Positions 37,341 to 54,426 of a DNA stretch of 64,000 nt are shown one piece after another (the stretch's first letter is position 1; the number at the start of each line of letters is the position of its first letter). A model generated the notes under the pieces. That model saw only the letters and a list, made by a program, of their open reading frames with translations. It had not been told where the DNA came from and did not search any database. The translations under genes were made by a program, and so were the position numbers. This stretch comes from Terriglobia bacterium (GTDB taxonomy: Bacteria; Acidobacteriota; Terriglobia; Acidiferrales; UBA7541): NCBI GenBank assembly GCA_020073485.1, contig JAIQFB010000013.1, positions 62,001 through 126,000 of the forward strand, in the 5' to 3' direction.

Positions 37341-38054
37341 ATGGCCAAGAAACCTGGGAAAAATATTACCAAGGCGCGCACCCTGATCGAAGCGCGACCC
37401 TACAAACTGACCGAAGCGTCCGAGGCCATCAAGAAGGCCCACTTCGTCAAATTCGATGAGACCGTCGAGCTGGTCGTGAACCTGGGGATCGACCCCAAGC
37501 ATTCCGACCAGATGGTGCGCGGCACCGTGGTGCTGCCGCACGGCCTGGGAAAGTCCAAGCGCGTGCTGGTCATCGCCACCGGAGAGAAAGTCCGCGAGGC
37601 GCAGGACGCCGGCGCCGATTTTGTGGGCGGCGAGGACATGGTGCAGAAGATCCAGGAAGGCTGGACCGATTTCGACGCCGTGATCGCCACGCCGGACATG
37701 ATGCGTTCCGCGGGTCGGCTGGGGAAAGTGCTCGGCCCGCGCGGCCTGATGCCCAATCCCAAGACCGGCACGGTCACCTTTGAAGTCGCAAATGCAGTGA
37801 AGGAAATCAAGGCCGGAAAAGTGGAATTCCGCGTGGACAAGCAGGGCATTATTCACTCTTCCATTGGCAAAATCAGTTTTGACCCGGGCAAGCTGGCCGA
37901 CAACGCGCACGCCCTGATCGGCGCCATCCTGAAGGCCAAGCCCGCGGCGGCCAAGGGAAAATACGTCAAGAAAGTCACGCTCACGTCCACCATGGGCCCG
38001 GGCATCACCATCGACGAAGCGGAAGTCGAAGCGGCCATCGCGGCCGCGGCTTAA
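37341..38054 (+). CDS. rplA: Ribosomal protein uL1
   Basis: A 237-residue L1-stalk protein. Conserved parts are [33 protein letters not shown], the [15 protein letters not shown] loop and the [15 protein letters not shown] segment. L1 often represses its own operon. A perfect hairpin lies between it and rplJ. Confidence 0.97.
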   Translation: MAKKPGKNITKARTLIEARPYKLTEASEAIKKAHFVKFDETVELVVNLGIDPKHSDQMVRGTVVLPHGLGKSKRVLVIATGEKVREAQDAGADFVGGEDMVQKIQEGWTDFDAVIATPDMMRSAGRLGKVLGPRGLMPNPKTGTVTFEVANAVKEIKAGKVEFRVDKQGIIHSSIGKISFDPGKLADNAHALIGAILKAKPAAAKGKYVKKVTLTSTMGPGITIDEAEVEAAIAAAA

Positions 38055-38072
38055 GCGGAGCGGAAATCCCGT

Positions 38073-38093
38073 GGCGCCCGAAAATGGGGCGCC
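38073..38093 (+). promoter_or_regulatory. Hairpin in rplA-rplJ spacer
   Basis: GGCGCCC (38073-38079) pairs with GGGCGCC (38087-38093) around GAAAATG, and CGAAAAT then repeats after the stem. L10 leaders that bind L10-L12 occur in this spacer in many bacteria; a terminator is unlikely because no T run follows. Confidence 0.45.
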
Positions 38094-38136
38094 CGAAAAT
38101 AAAGATCGGCAAAAAGATTAGAAAGCGGAGCAGGTC

Positions 38137-38691
38137 ATGAAAAAGCGCAGTGAAAAACAGGAAGATCTCGACAAACTGAAAACCCAGCTCGCCACGGTAT
38201 CCACCGTGATCCTCTCCACGTTTCAGGGCATCACCGTGGAAGACGATAACAAGCTGCGCCGCGCCGTGCAGGCGGCCGGCGGCCACTACCAGGTCGTGAA
38301 AAACACGCTGGCCGAGCGCGCCGCTACGGGCACCCCGAACGAGGCGCTGCTCAAGGATCTCAAGGGCACCAATTCCATCGCCTACACGGCCACCGACCCT
38401 GTGTCACTGGCCAAGGCGCTCACCAAAATCGCGAAGGACGTTCCGGCGTACCAGTTCCGCGCGGGCATTGTCGAAGGGCGCGTGCTCTCGATCGCGGAAA
38501 TCCAGCAACTGGCGTCGCTGCCGTCGAAGGAAGAATTGATCAGCAAGATCATGTTTCTGCTCGGCGCGCCGGCGCAACGCATCGCCTCGGCGCTGGCCGC
38601 CGTCAACCGCAACCTGGCCGTCACGGTCAGCGAGGCGGTGAAGGCCAACAAGTTCGGATCGGAGTCCGCTCCGGTCGAAACAGCTCAATAA
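38137..38691 (+). CDS. rplJ: Ribosomal protein uL10
   Basis: A 184-residue L10 that holds the L12 dimers. Features are the N-terminal helix (SEKQEDLDKLKTQLATV), VVKNTLAERAATGT and the C-terminal helix that binds L12. The tail after residue 165 is slightly longer than usual. rplL follows after 36 bases. Confidence 0.96.
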   Translation: MKKRSEKQEDLDKLKTQLATVSTVILSTFQGITVEDDNKLRRAVQAAGGHYQVVKNTLAERAATGTPNEALLKDLKGTNSIAYTATDPVSLAKALTKIAKDVPAYQFRAGIVEGRVLSIAEIQQLASLPSKEELISKIMFLLGAPAQRIASALAAVNRNLAVTVSEAVKANKFGSESAPVETAQ

Positions 38692-38727
38692 ACCCTATTG
38701 CATCTAATAAGAGGAGAGGACACAGCA

Positions 38728-39111
38728 ATGGCAAACAAAGTGGAAGCAATTCTCGAGGAAATCAAGGGCCTGACCCTGCTGGAAGCAGCCGATCTGGTCA
38801 AGAAGATGGAAGAGACCTTCGGCGTTTCGGCCGCGGCTGCGGCCCCGGTCATGATGGCCGGCGGAGCGGCGGCCGGCGGAGCGGCCCCGGCCGAAGAGAA
38901 GACGGAGTTCTCGGTTGTGCTCACCGACGTGGGCGCGAACAAGATCAACGTCATCAAGGCCGTCCGTGAAGTCACCAGCCTGGGCCTGAAGGAAGCCAAG
39001 GACCTGGTCGACAGCGCGCCCAAGCCGATCAAAGAGGGCGTGAACAAGGACGAAGCGGCCACCATCAAGAAGAAGTTCGAGGAAGTGGGCGCCAAGGTCG
39101 AAGTCAAGTAA
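38728..39111 (+). CDS. rplL: Ribosomal protein bL12
   Basis: A 127-residue stalk protein with N-terminal dimer domain ([20 protein letters not shown]), an Ala/Gly hinge ([20 protein letters not shown]) and the C-terminal factor-binding domain ([40 protein letters not shown]). The start at 38728 has GAGGAGAGG upstream; an earlier in-frame ATG at 38698 is not used. Confidence 0.97.
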   Translation: MANKVEAILEEIKGLTLLEAADLVKKMEETFGVSAAAAAPVMMAGGAAAGGAAPAEEKTEFSVVLTDVGANKINVIKAVREVTSLGLKEAKDLVDSAPKPIKEGVNKDEAATIKKKFEEVGAKVEVK

Positions 39112-39163
39112 CGATTTCGAGTGCCGTTTTCGCGTGCCGATTTCGAGTAGCGTTTTCGAGTAA
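39112..39163. repeat. 13-bp imperfect tandem repeat, four units
   Basis: Units CGATTTCGAGTGC, CGTTTTCGCGTGC, CGATTTCGAGTAG and CGTTTTCGAGTAA follow each other without gaps, beginning right after the rplL stop. Units 1/3 and 2/4 are most alike, suggesting duplication of a 26-bp pair. Confidence 0.85.
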
Positions 39164-39283
39164 CCCAGCAATTCCGGCGCGAGGCGGCCCGACCAGTTCG
39201 GGTCTGCCGCGCCCTGAGGGGTTTGCTTACGCAAGTTCCAAGCCGTGATGTGTCAACCTTGACTAGGTCCCGCCGGGGCCTGT

Positions 39284-39307
39284 GGCGGCAGTGTCTACCC
39301 TGCCGCC
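39284..39307 (+). promoter_or_regulatory. Hairpin upstream of rpoB
   Basis: GGCGGCAG (39284-39291) pairs with CTGCCGCC (39300-39307) in the 241-base rplL-rpoB spacer. An attenuator or processing site at this place would help set less rpoBC than rplJL mRNA, as in other bacteria. No T run follows the stem. Confidence 0.5.
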
Positions 39308-39352
39308 TATCGGCGTCCCGGCCCAACCCTGTGCTTTTTATGAGGTCCTAAT

Positions 39353-43792
<4,440 letters not shown>

Positions 43793-43849
43793 TTTCGGTT
43801 TTCGTGTCCCCGCCGCTTGCCCGGCATGATTCGGGGCAGCGGCGGCGGA

Positions 43850-43879
43850 TTCGGGTGCGGGCTGTACTTGCAGCCCGCC
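43850..43879. repeat. Palindromic repeat family 1, copy between rpoB and rpoC
   Basis: TTCGGGTGCGGGCTGTACTT followed by GCAGCCCGCC. Arms GGGCTG/CAGCCC show a compensatory change from the GGGCTC/GAGCCC of other copies, so the stem itself is kept. Confidence 0.8.
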
Positions 43880-43964
43880 AGTAATAAGTTTTCAGGCTTC
43901 TTTTCTTACTCCCGGTACGCCGGGATGGCTCCGATCGACAAAATCGGAGCAGGAGGGACATACC

Positions 43965-48167
<4,203 letters not shown>

Positions 48168-48191
48168 GCAGTTTCAAACCGGAAAAAATAG

Positions 48192-48222
48192 AAAAGGCGG
48201 CCGGATGTTTCGGCCGCCTTTT
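48192..48222 (+). terminator. Terminator after rpoC
   Basis: AAAAGGCGGCCG (48192-48203) pairs with CGGCCGCCTTTT (48211-48222), 12 bp, followed by CTTGCTT. The A/T ends make it potentially bidirectional. It lies 24 bases after the rpoC stop. Confidence 0.92.
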
Positions 48223-48290
48223 CTTGCTTAAGATGAGCACTCAGGCCAGTCCGTTTTGACAGCCGCTAATTCAGAGCCTAGGCCTGCCTT

Positions 48291-48514
48291 ATGGAACTGA
48301 ATCTCAGCCCCGAGCTCCAAGCAAAGCTAGCCCACATCGCTGCCGAAAATAACAGCGGCGCGGAAGAATGTGTCCGCCAACTCGTAGAGCATTACCTTGA
48401 CCATGATGCTTGGTTCCGCCAAAAGGCGAAAAGGGGGGCAGCCAGTTCGACCAGAAAGAGTTTGTCACCCACGAAGAAATAGGCTCACGCATCAACCAGA
48501 TGTTTCGTACCTAA
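48291..48514 (+). pseudogene. Small antitoxin-like gene with one-base frameshift
   Basis: The first frame gives MELNLSPELQAKLAHIAAEN, GAEECVRQLVEHYLDHDAWF, RQKAKRG, then shifts into AASSTRK and stops at 48480-48482. The -1 frame from the G6 run at 48433-48438 continues sensibly as QFDQKEFVTHEEIGSRINQM with stop at 48512-48514. Together this is a ~74-residue protein of the CopG/ParD-like antitoxin kind, whose tails often read THEEI. One missing G would explain the break: real mutation, assembly error in the homopolymer, or programmed frameshift. No adjacent ParE/RelE toxin is seen in the same orientation. Confidence 0.6.
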
Positions 48515-48563
48515 ATACAGATTCCCGGTTGCTCAATTCAACAAACAGATGTCCCGCTGTCGC

Positions 48564-48881
48564 TCAAGAAGTCCTCGACACCCAAGCCGACTCATCCAGC
48601 GGGCGAACCTGACTCTTCACTGTCGTCTCTTTCAAGTTGCGCACCACACGCAGATCGAATTCCGATTGTAGATTGAGCCAAAAATCGGGCGTGGTCCGGA
48701 AGAAGCGTCCGAGCCGGAGAGCCATTTCCGGGGAGATGCCTCGCTCTTCATGGACGATATCGTAGACGGTCGGCGCGGGGACGTGCAGAGCCAGAGCCAG
48801 CTTGTTTGCGTTCAGGCGAAGCGGTTCCATGAACTCTTCCCGAAGAATTTCCCCTGGATGAATCGGTTTAAGTCTAGCCAT
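48564..48881 (-). CDS. higA: HigA-type antitoxin (XRE family)
   Basis: A 105-residue protein beginning MARLKPIHPGEILREEFMEP, the hallmark start of HigA/VapI proteins, followed by an XRE helix-turn-helix (LNANKLALALHVPAPTVYDI, RGISPEMALRLGRFF) and TTPDFWLNLQSEFDL. It neutralises the upstream HigB-like toxin and binds the promoter. It follows higB by 14 bases, the toxin-first order typical of this family. Confidence 0.9.
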   Translation of the reverse strand: MARLKPIHPGEILREEFMEPLRLNANKLALALHVPAPTVYDIVHEERGISPEMALRLGRFFRTTPDFWLNLQSEFDLRVVRNLKETTVKSQVRPLDESAWVSRTS

Positions 48882-48895
48882 ATGTTTCTCTCCCT

Positions 48896-49174
48896 TTAGT
48901 GATAGTCCACAATCTCCACATTGTGAGCGTCACCATCTCTCCACACAAAGCAGATGCGCCACTGGTCGTTGATGCTGATACTGTGTTGCCCTTCGCGGTC
49001 TCCCTCCAGCGCGTGAAGCCTGTTGCCGGGAGGCGCTTTCAAATCCATCAGACGTTTGGTCGCGTGCAGCATCAACAATTTCCGCCGCGCGGGCTGCCGG
49101 ATGTTCACGAATCTAGGGACGTTCTCATCGTAGAAGAGCTTCTCGGTGTCAGCGCATCCAAAGGACTTAATCAC
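48896..49174 (-). CDS. higB: HigB-type toxin (RelE superfamily)
   Basis: A 92-residue ribosome-dependent mRNA interferase candidate. It starts at GTG (49174) with MIKSFGCADTEKLFYDENVP and has PARRKLLMLHATKRLMDLKA, PPGNRLHALEGDREGQHSIS and NDQWRICFVWRDGDAHNVEI, the standard HigB pattern with the conserved WRI-F core. Length is normal. It is followed by the antitoxin gene in one operon and preceded by a tandem operator-like repeat. Confidence 0.9.
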   Translation of the reverse strand: MIKSFGCADTEKLFYDENVPRFVNIRQPARRKLLMLHATKRLMDLKAPPGNRLHALEGDREGQHSISINDQWRICFVWRDGDAHNVEIVDYH

Positions 49175-49187
49175 ACCCTTAGGATAT

Positions 49188-49215
49188 AATGTTGCGCATT
49201 AAATGTCACGCATTA
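49188..49215 (-). promoter_or_regulatory. Tandem operator-like repeats before higBA
   Basis: AATGTTGCGCATTA (49188-49201) and AATGTCACGCATTA (49202-49215) abut exactly and differ at two positions; each is also a palindrome AATG-N5-CATT. They lie 14 bases upstream of the higB start and overlap the AT-rich promoter area, as expected for HigA autoregulation. Confidence 0.65.
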
Positions 49216-49454
49216 TCCAGGTATCTCGCGGGCGCGCAGCGCGTGCCAAACCTTCTGCCAGGATGATCTCTCGTCCCCACTCTCCCTTCGCGGGGCTCAG
49301 CGCAAGCCGCCCTCCCCCTTCCTGTTATCCACTTCGCTAAGACATCCCTCCGCTTCCGTTGCCCCCGTCCTCGATTGCCCCCATAATTTTTGAGCAAGGT
49401 TGTCCTCCTTGCGTGTCACTGGCCAGAGAGGGCCTTTCCAGCAAAGAATTGCCG
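49216..49454. other. Intergenic region, no gene recognised
   Basis: Nothing convincing. The kinase frame is open back to 49359 but without a ribosome site or conserved residues. No clear promoter was found. Confidence 0.4.
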
Positions 49455-52112
49455 ATGCGCAAAAATTCCACTCCGCGACCCGACTCTTCGGCCGAATCCG
49501 CTTCGTCGCCCCTGGAACGCGACCGGCTTACACGCCGCGAGCGAGGCGTCTGGCGGGCGGCGCTATTGCTTCTTGGCGCCATGGCTGTGGCACTGGCGAT
49601 TACCTCCTGGGACGGCAACCCCCCGATGCCCCATCGTCTGGAGGCGCTGCCGGTGGGGCTGGTCGTGCTGGTAGCTCTGTTTGCCGCCTATGCCTGGAGC
49701 AAGACCAACGAAATCGCGGAGTTGCGCGGGCTGGTCCGCGGGATTGAGCAACGCTCCCACTCGGGGAAGGACGAGGAAAAGCTCGACCAGGTTTTTTCGC
49801 TGATTTCCAAGTCGCAGCAGGGCTATCGCGACCTCATCGACACCTTTGAAGACCTTCTGTTTTCGCTTTCCCTGGACGGCAAAGTCCTCGCCGTTAACAA
49901 GAGCTTCGCCGACCTGCTCAACCTTTCCTTCGCGGAAGTGATTGGCCGCCGCGTGGATGAATTCCTGGAACTTCCGGACTCGGGCGACCGCCTCGCATTG
50001 GAGCAATGGCTCCCGCGGCTTCTGCAGCGGCGCCGTTGGAACGGCGTGATCCGGGTGCGCGTGAAGAAAACTGGGGCCATCCATTATTTTGATTGCGTCC
50101 TGCACGCCATCGTGCGGGGCGACGCCGTGCACGGGGTTGGCGGGCTCGCTCGCGATATCACGCAGGAGCGCCTGAACGAAACGCGTTTCACGGAATTGTT
50201 TCATACGTTGCGCGAGGGCGTTTATCTGGCCTCCTCGGACGACCGCATCACCGAAGTGAATCCGGCGCTGGCGCAGATGCTTGGTTTCGCGCAAAAAGAA
50301 GATATGACGAACCTGGAAATTTCGTCGCTGTACGCGAATGCCGCCGACCGGGAGGGCGAACGCCGCAAGCTGAGCGAAGCCGGATACCTGGGCGCCAATG
50401 AGGTGACTCTAAAACACCACGAGGATGGGCGTCAGATCGTGGCCATGCACACGACGGCGGTCATTCGCGATCCCGCCGGAAACTTTGTGCGCTGCCAGGG
50501 AACTTTTGTGGACGTCACCGAACAGCGCGAGATGGAGCGCCGCCTGCACCGCGAGCAGGAATTCGCGCGACGCCTGATGGATAGTTTCCCCGATGTGGTG
50601 ATCGCCCTGGATCGCGATGCGCGCTACACGTTTGCCAGTCCCCAAATTTACGAAGTTCTCGGATACCGCCCCGAAGAGCTGATCGGCAAGCGCGTGGGCG
50701 GCCGCAGCGATCCTCACGACCGGGCCGCGATGCTGGACCTGTTCGACAGCCTGATCTCGAAGCGGCTCTCCGACGGCCAGATCGAGTACCGCACACAGCA
50801 CAGAAACGGCGAGTGGCGCGTGTTTCGCGCCTCCGCCCGGCCGCTGCATGATGAGACTGGCGCGATTACCGGAGTCATCGCCTCCGCGCGTGATATCACC
50901 GAGCAGCAGAAACTGCAGCAGCAGCTGATCCAGTCCGAGCGCCTCGCCGCCATGGGCCAGATGATTGCCGGAGTGGCCCACGAACTCAACAATCCCCTGA
51001 CCGCGATTCTGGGCGTCACCGAACTGTTGCGCGATAAATCCGCCGATGAAACCTCGCGCCGCCAGTTGGACCTGGCTCACCTGCAGGCGCGGCGCGCCAC
51101 GCACATTGTACAGAGCCTGCTTGTTTTTTCGCGTCCCGCCACGCCGCGCAGCACCCTGCTCCACCTGCCCGACTTGCTGCAACGCACCCTGCAGCTCCAT
51201 GAGCATTCCCTGCGCGTGAACAATATCCGCGTGGATCTGGTAGCCCGGCCGGACCTGCCCACGGTCCTGGGCGATTCCAATCAGCTGACGCAGGTATTCC
51301 TGAATCTCATCGTGAACGCCGAGCAGGCTATCCGCGAAGTCCGCGAACAGGGCACACTGCGGATTCGCCTGGGAGTGGTGGGCGACCGCGTGCTGATCAC
51401 GTTTCAGGACGATGGCGTGGGGATTCGCCGCGAAGCGCTGCCGCGCATATTCGATCCGTTCTTTACCACCAAGCGCCCCGGCCGCGGCACCGGCCTCGGG
51501 CTCAGCATCTGCATGGCGATTATTCGCGAACACAATGGGGATATTTCCGCGCAGCCGCTGTCCGACGGCGGCTCGGTCTTTACCGTGTCGTTGCCCGTTT
51601 GCACCCAGTCGGTGGCCCTGGTCGAACCCGTTTCCGCGCCTGCCGCCAGCCACGTCGAAACCATTGCGCCGCCCGCGGTTGCCTTGGGAGGGAAGAGAAT
51701 CCTGGTCGTGGACGACGAAGAAAGCATCTTGGAACTTGTGTCCGACACGCTGGGTGCCCGCGGGTATTCGGTGGATCGCGCCGCAACCTGCGAATATGCG
51801 CTGGAGCTGGCCGGCCGGAATTCGTACAACGCGATTTTGTGCGACCTGAACCTGGGGTCCGAGGCCGGGCACATCGTATCCGGGTTCGATCTTCACGACC
51901 GCATCTGTGAAAAGACACAGGCGCGTTCCGGGGCCCGTCCGCATTTCATTTTTATGAGTGGCGACCTGGTGGAGGCCGCCATCGGCGAACAGGCCGGCCG
52001 CGAGGGAAACCGCTTCCTGCAAAAACCGTTCCGCATCGCGGAGTTGCTGGCGTTGCTGGAGGAATTGCCCGCCGCGGACGCCGTCCTGCAGCCGAAGAAT
52101 AGTTCCACGTAG
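49455..52112 (+). CDS. Membrane hybrid sensor histidine kinase with PAS domains
   Basis: An 885-residue protein. Two membrane helices (AALLLLGAMAVALAIT about 35-52; LPVGLVVLVALFAAYAW about 64-80) with almost no periplasmic loop are followed by three PAS-like modules (about 130-240, 245-360, 370-490). Next come HisKA with phospho-acceptor His in GVAHELNNPLTAIL (about 508), HATPase (NLIVNAEQ, FQDDGVGI, GRGTGLGLSI) and a C-terminal receiver (VVDDEES, CDLNLG, LQKPF). The short loop suggests cytoplasmic signal sensing. No response regulator with an output domain lies beside it, so its partner is elsewhere. Start 49455 lacks a strong ribosome site. Confidence 0.9.
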   Translation: MRKNSTPRPDSSAESASSPLERDRLTRRERGVWRAALLLLGAMAVALAITSWDGNPPMPHRLEALPVGLVVLVALFAAYAWSKTNEIAELRGLVRGIEQRSHSGKDEEKLDQVFSLISKSQQGYRDLIDTFEDLLFSLSLDGKVLAVNKSFADLLNLSFAEVIGRRVDEFLELPDSGDRLALEQWLPRLLQRRRWNGVIRVRVKKTGAIHYFDCVLHAIVRGDAVHGVGGLARDITQERLNETRFTELFHTLREGVYLASSDDRITEVNPALAQMLGFAQKEDMTNLEISSLYANAADREGERRKLSEAGYLGANEVTLKHHEDGRQIVAMHTTAVIRDPAGNFVRCQGTFVDVTEQREMERRLHREQEFARRLMDSFPDVVIALDRDARYTFASPQIYEVLGYRPEELIGKRVGGRSDPHDRAAMLDLFDSLISKRLSDGQIEYRTQHRNGEWRVFRASARPLHDETGAITGVIASARDITEQQKLQQQLIQSERLAAMGQMIAGVAHELNNPLTAILGVTELLRDKSADETSRRQLDLAHLQARRATHIVQSLLVFSRPATPRSTLLHLPDLLQRTLQLHEHSLRVNNIRVDLVARPDLPTVLGDSNQLTQVFLNLIVNAEQAIREVREQGTLRIRLGVVGDRVLITFQDDGVGIRREALPRIFDPFFTTKRPGRGTGLGLSICMAIIREHNGDISAQPLSDGGSVFTVSLPVCTQSVALVEPVSAPAASHVETIAPPAVALGGKRILVVDDEESILELVSDTLGARGYSVDRAATCEYALELAGRNSYNAILCDLNLGSEAGHIVSGFDLHDRICEKTQARSGARPHFIFMSGDLVEAAIGEQAGREGNRFLQKPFRIAELLALLEELPAADAVLQPKNSST

Positions 52113-52271
52113 CCGCCTCGTACCTCTTCAAGCCGGAAATGCCTCAAACACCTTTCAAGAGTAAAGGCCGTCATGCCCAAGGTCATTGCGCATGGCATGC
52201 AAAATCATGGAAGGCCTATGGGCGGAAGCACAGACCAAGCTTCATTTAAGAAAGAGATGAAATTCCAGAAT

Positions 52272-53186
52272 CTATTTTGAGGGTTTCGCCCCTGGCAAAT
52301 CGATCCCGAAATCCCATACGTATCCGCTGGCGCCCTCGTCGGTCATTTCGATGAAGGCGTATTCGCCGGGCTCCAGGCGCTGCTCGACGGTATAGCGGAA
52401 GACGCCGCGTGCCGGGGTCCACGTCTGGATCGCGATGTCGTTGGCTTTGTGTTTTTCCTCGCCGGTGAAGCGGACGCTGATGTTGTCGAGGACGCGGTGG
52501 CCTCCCTTGACCTGCGCGCGCAGCAGATGGAAACGCGGCTCACGCTCATCGGAAGGGCGCATGAAGAATTCAGGTTCGGCCGTCTTGAGCCGCAGGGCCG
52601 CCCGCTCGCCGGGGATTTCCATCGTTTTTTTGCCGGGGATGAACGGCACTCCGGTCATGATTTTTTCGACTTCGCGGCCCGCGGAGATCTTCACGTCCGC
52701 ATTGCTCTGCTTCATTTGGCGTACTTGACTGTCGCGGTCCAGCGCGTAGAACCCAACTCCGTCCGGCAGAAACAGTCCCGGCTTGATCTGCAAGCTCAGG
52801 TCCACGTCGATGTCCTTGGTGCGTTCAGCCACATCGGAAGCGTGAATTTTCGCCTTGAGCGCGGCGTCCTGCGCGGCCTGTTCGGCTTCGGATTTGTGCG
52901 TTGCGTCCCAATCGACCAGCGCGGCGGGAATTTCCTCCCAGTCCGAGCGCTCCAGGCTCCAGTAGCGCACGCGGTCGCCCTCCACCGAATATTCGCGCGC
53001 CAACTGAAACGTCCCATCCTTCAGAATGAGCTTCTTGCCCTTGGGGAGGGGAACACTCATGGATCCGGGTTTGGGAGCGGCTTGGGAGTTCGCACCCTGC
53101 CGCGCGGAGAGCGAGTCCGGCAGGCAGATCGACGCCGGCAGCAGTGCTGTCAGAAGGAACAGGATCAGCGTGGGGGGCTTTTTCAT
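52272..53186 (-). CDS. Secreted protein of unknown function
   Basis: A 304-residue exported protein: signal peptide MKKPPTLILFLLTALLPASI, linker, then SVPLPKGKKLILKDGTFQLA and a charged helical stretch (HKSEAEQAAQDAALKAKIHA), followed by a beta-rich C-terminal half. The segment KKLILKDGTFQLAREYSVEG looks like a small strand pair found in periplasmic proteins of this phylum. I do not recognise a family. Start 53186 is preferred because it places the signal peptide at the N-terminus; the frame is open 54 codons upstream. Confidence 0.7.
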   Translation of the reverse strand: MKKPPTLILFLLTALLPASICLPDSLSARQGANSQAAPKPGSMSVPLPKGKKLILKDGTFQLAREYSVEGDRVRYWSLERSDWEEIPAALVDWDATHKSEAEQAAQDAALKAKIHASDVAERTKDIDVDLSLQIKPGLFLPDGVGFYALDRDSQVRQMKQSNADVKISAGREVEKIMTGVPFIPGKKTMEIPGERAALRLKTAEPEFFMRPSDEREPRFHLLRAQVKGGHRVLDNISVRFTGEEKHKANDIAIQTWTPARGVFRYTVEQRLEPGEYAFIEMTDEGASGYVWDFGIDLPGAKPSK

Positions 53187-53298
53187 GGCTCTGATTTTCC
53201 TGGCTTCTGCTCCATTACTTACGATGCGGGCCCGGGCGCGCAGGTTTTTCCGAATGGATTGAGGATAACGCCGGGGCACGCAGCGCGCAACGCCGGAG

Positions 53299-53376
53299 TA
53301 GGACAGGTTTGAGCCTGTCGGTCTTGGCTCAAGATTAGCAAGATCCAAACCGACAGGCTGAAGCCTGTCCTGCCGG
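53299..53376. repeat. Palindromic repeat family 2, copy 3
   Basis: TAGGACAGGTTTGAGCCTGT then CGG on the left, CCGACAGGCTGAAGCCTGTC then CTGCCGG on the right. The two halves are inverted copies, so the element can fold into two small hairpins or one large one. Confidence 0.82.
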
Positions 53377-53434
53377 AGCAGGCACCCAAAATCGAAATGG
53401 AATTTGCGGGATTAGTGGAGATGCTCCCCGCGCG

Positions 53435-53653
53435 TTAGTGCTCGCAGCGAGGATGCAAGATGGCGAGAACGCTGAGATCGGCGTTGGTAAAGAGTCGGCG
53501 CTCGCTCTGGCCACCGGTGGCTTCGGCGGCGCGTACGATCGAGCCCAGATGTTTGCTGCGGGCAACTCCGTGAAGATGCTCAAGGCAGATTCCCGTCAGC
53601 CGGGAAGTTTCTTCCTCGGTAAAAATCTTTTGGCTCGATTTGATCGTGACCAT
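53435..53653 (-). CDS. Small MerR-like helix-turn-helix protein
   Basis: A 72-residue protein with AGGAG five bases before its ATG. IFTEEETSRLTGICLEHLHG reads as a MerR-type winged helix start (the RLTGI element), followed by LRRL-like and RRLFTNADLSVLAILHP, the usual second half. The family normally has a dimerisation or sensor part that is missing here, so it is a minimal DNA-binding protein, perhaps excisionase-like or a remnant. It stands alone near a repeat. Confidence 0.6.
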   Translation of the reverse strand: MVTIKSSQKIFTEEETSRLTGICLEHLHGVARSKHLGSIVRAAEATGGQSERRLFTNADLSVLAILHPRCEH

Positions 53654-53893
53654 GGGTCTCCTGAGCTACTCCGGCGGGCTCTGCTTCACACAGACGGGCC
53701 AGCCAGATGCATCCGCACGAGAAATTTCGAGCAATCTTCCTTCCGTTCCCACAGTCTACGTCTGTCAAATTCATGGAAAGTTACAAGCGGATTAAATATA
53801 AGGATTTAGAGGAGCGAGGGTACTGGAAGAAGCACTGGCTGCGGAAAGAAATGGGACTCCTGGTTTGAAATTAATGCCATTTTCTGTAGCCGG
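53654..53893. other. Intergenic region with possible 31-codon gene remnant
   Basis: A plus-strand frame 53773-53868 reads MESYKRIKYKDLEERGYWKK and continues HWLRKEMGLLV before a stop. The KYKDLEERG pattern recalls AlpA-type small DNA-binding proteins, so it could be a truncated remnant. Support is weak: no clear ribosome site and very short. Confidence 0.25.
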
Positions 53894-54415
53894 CTATGAA
53901 CTTTTGTGCACTTTCCTGACCTCGTCCAGTTGTTTTGCGTGCCTCACGTCGTGCGCTGCCAGCAATCGAAACCAATCGTAATAGTGCAGGCTGCCCAAAA
54001 ACGGGTGCTGCAACCGGTAGCGGCGTAGATTCTTCTCCCGGCCCGCCTCCAGCAGCGAAAAGGTGCGTGTGCGCTGGTCGGCGAGCCGCGACAACATCAC
54101 ATCGCGATCGTCCAGCAGCAGAGTGTCCAGAGGAATGGGCGTTGCCACGCGCCTGCCGCGCCACGCCACCAGCGCCACAGGCACATGAAATCGTTTCAAC
54201 AGGGGAACCGCAACGGGAGGTTTGCGAGTGATCTTCGCGGTGGCACCCGTCATGAGCGTTTCCACCATGGTTACATGCGCCACGATTTCCGCGGCCGACC
54301 AGGCGCCTTCTTTTGGCGGCGTTCGCCAGTGCGGCCCCGGGATCCTGCGTGCAGCCGCCTCAAATCTTTCCCTTGTACGGTGCAGGCGTTCCATCAGTGG
54401 GCCCAGGTTCATCAT
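53894..54415 (-). CDS. DinB-like (YfiT/DinB superfamily) protein
   Basis: A 173-residue four-helix-bundle protein. The three metal-binding-type histidines appear in AEIVAHVTMVE near residue 47 and in AAHDVRHAKQLDEV near 155-159. The WSAAEIVAHV pattern is typical of the superfamily, which includes thiol-dependent S-transferases and many uncharacterised members. Substrate unknown. It lies just downstream of gatA on the same strand, 11 bases away, and is probably co-transcribed by read-through. Confidence 0.75.
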   Translation of the reverse strand: MMNLGPLMERLHRTRERFEAAARRIPGPHWRTPPKEGAWSAAEIVAHVTMVETLMTGATAKITRKPPVAVPLLKRFHVPVALVAWRGRRVATPIPLDTLLLDDRDVMLSRLADQRTRTFSLLEAGREKNLRRYRLQHPFLGSLHYYDWFRLLAAHDVRHAKQLDEVRKVHKSS

Positions 54416-54426
54416 TGCTAAGTCGG

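Noticed and set aside
48291-49215. Prophage or integrative element boundary
   Set aside because: Only toxin-antitoxin-like genes are present; no integrase, structural genes or att repeats were found.
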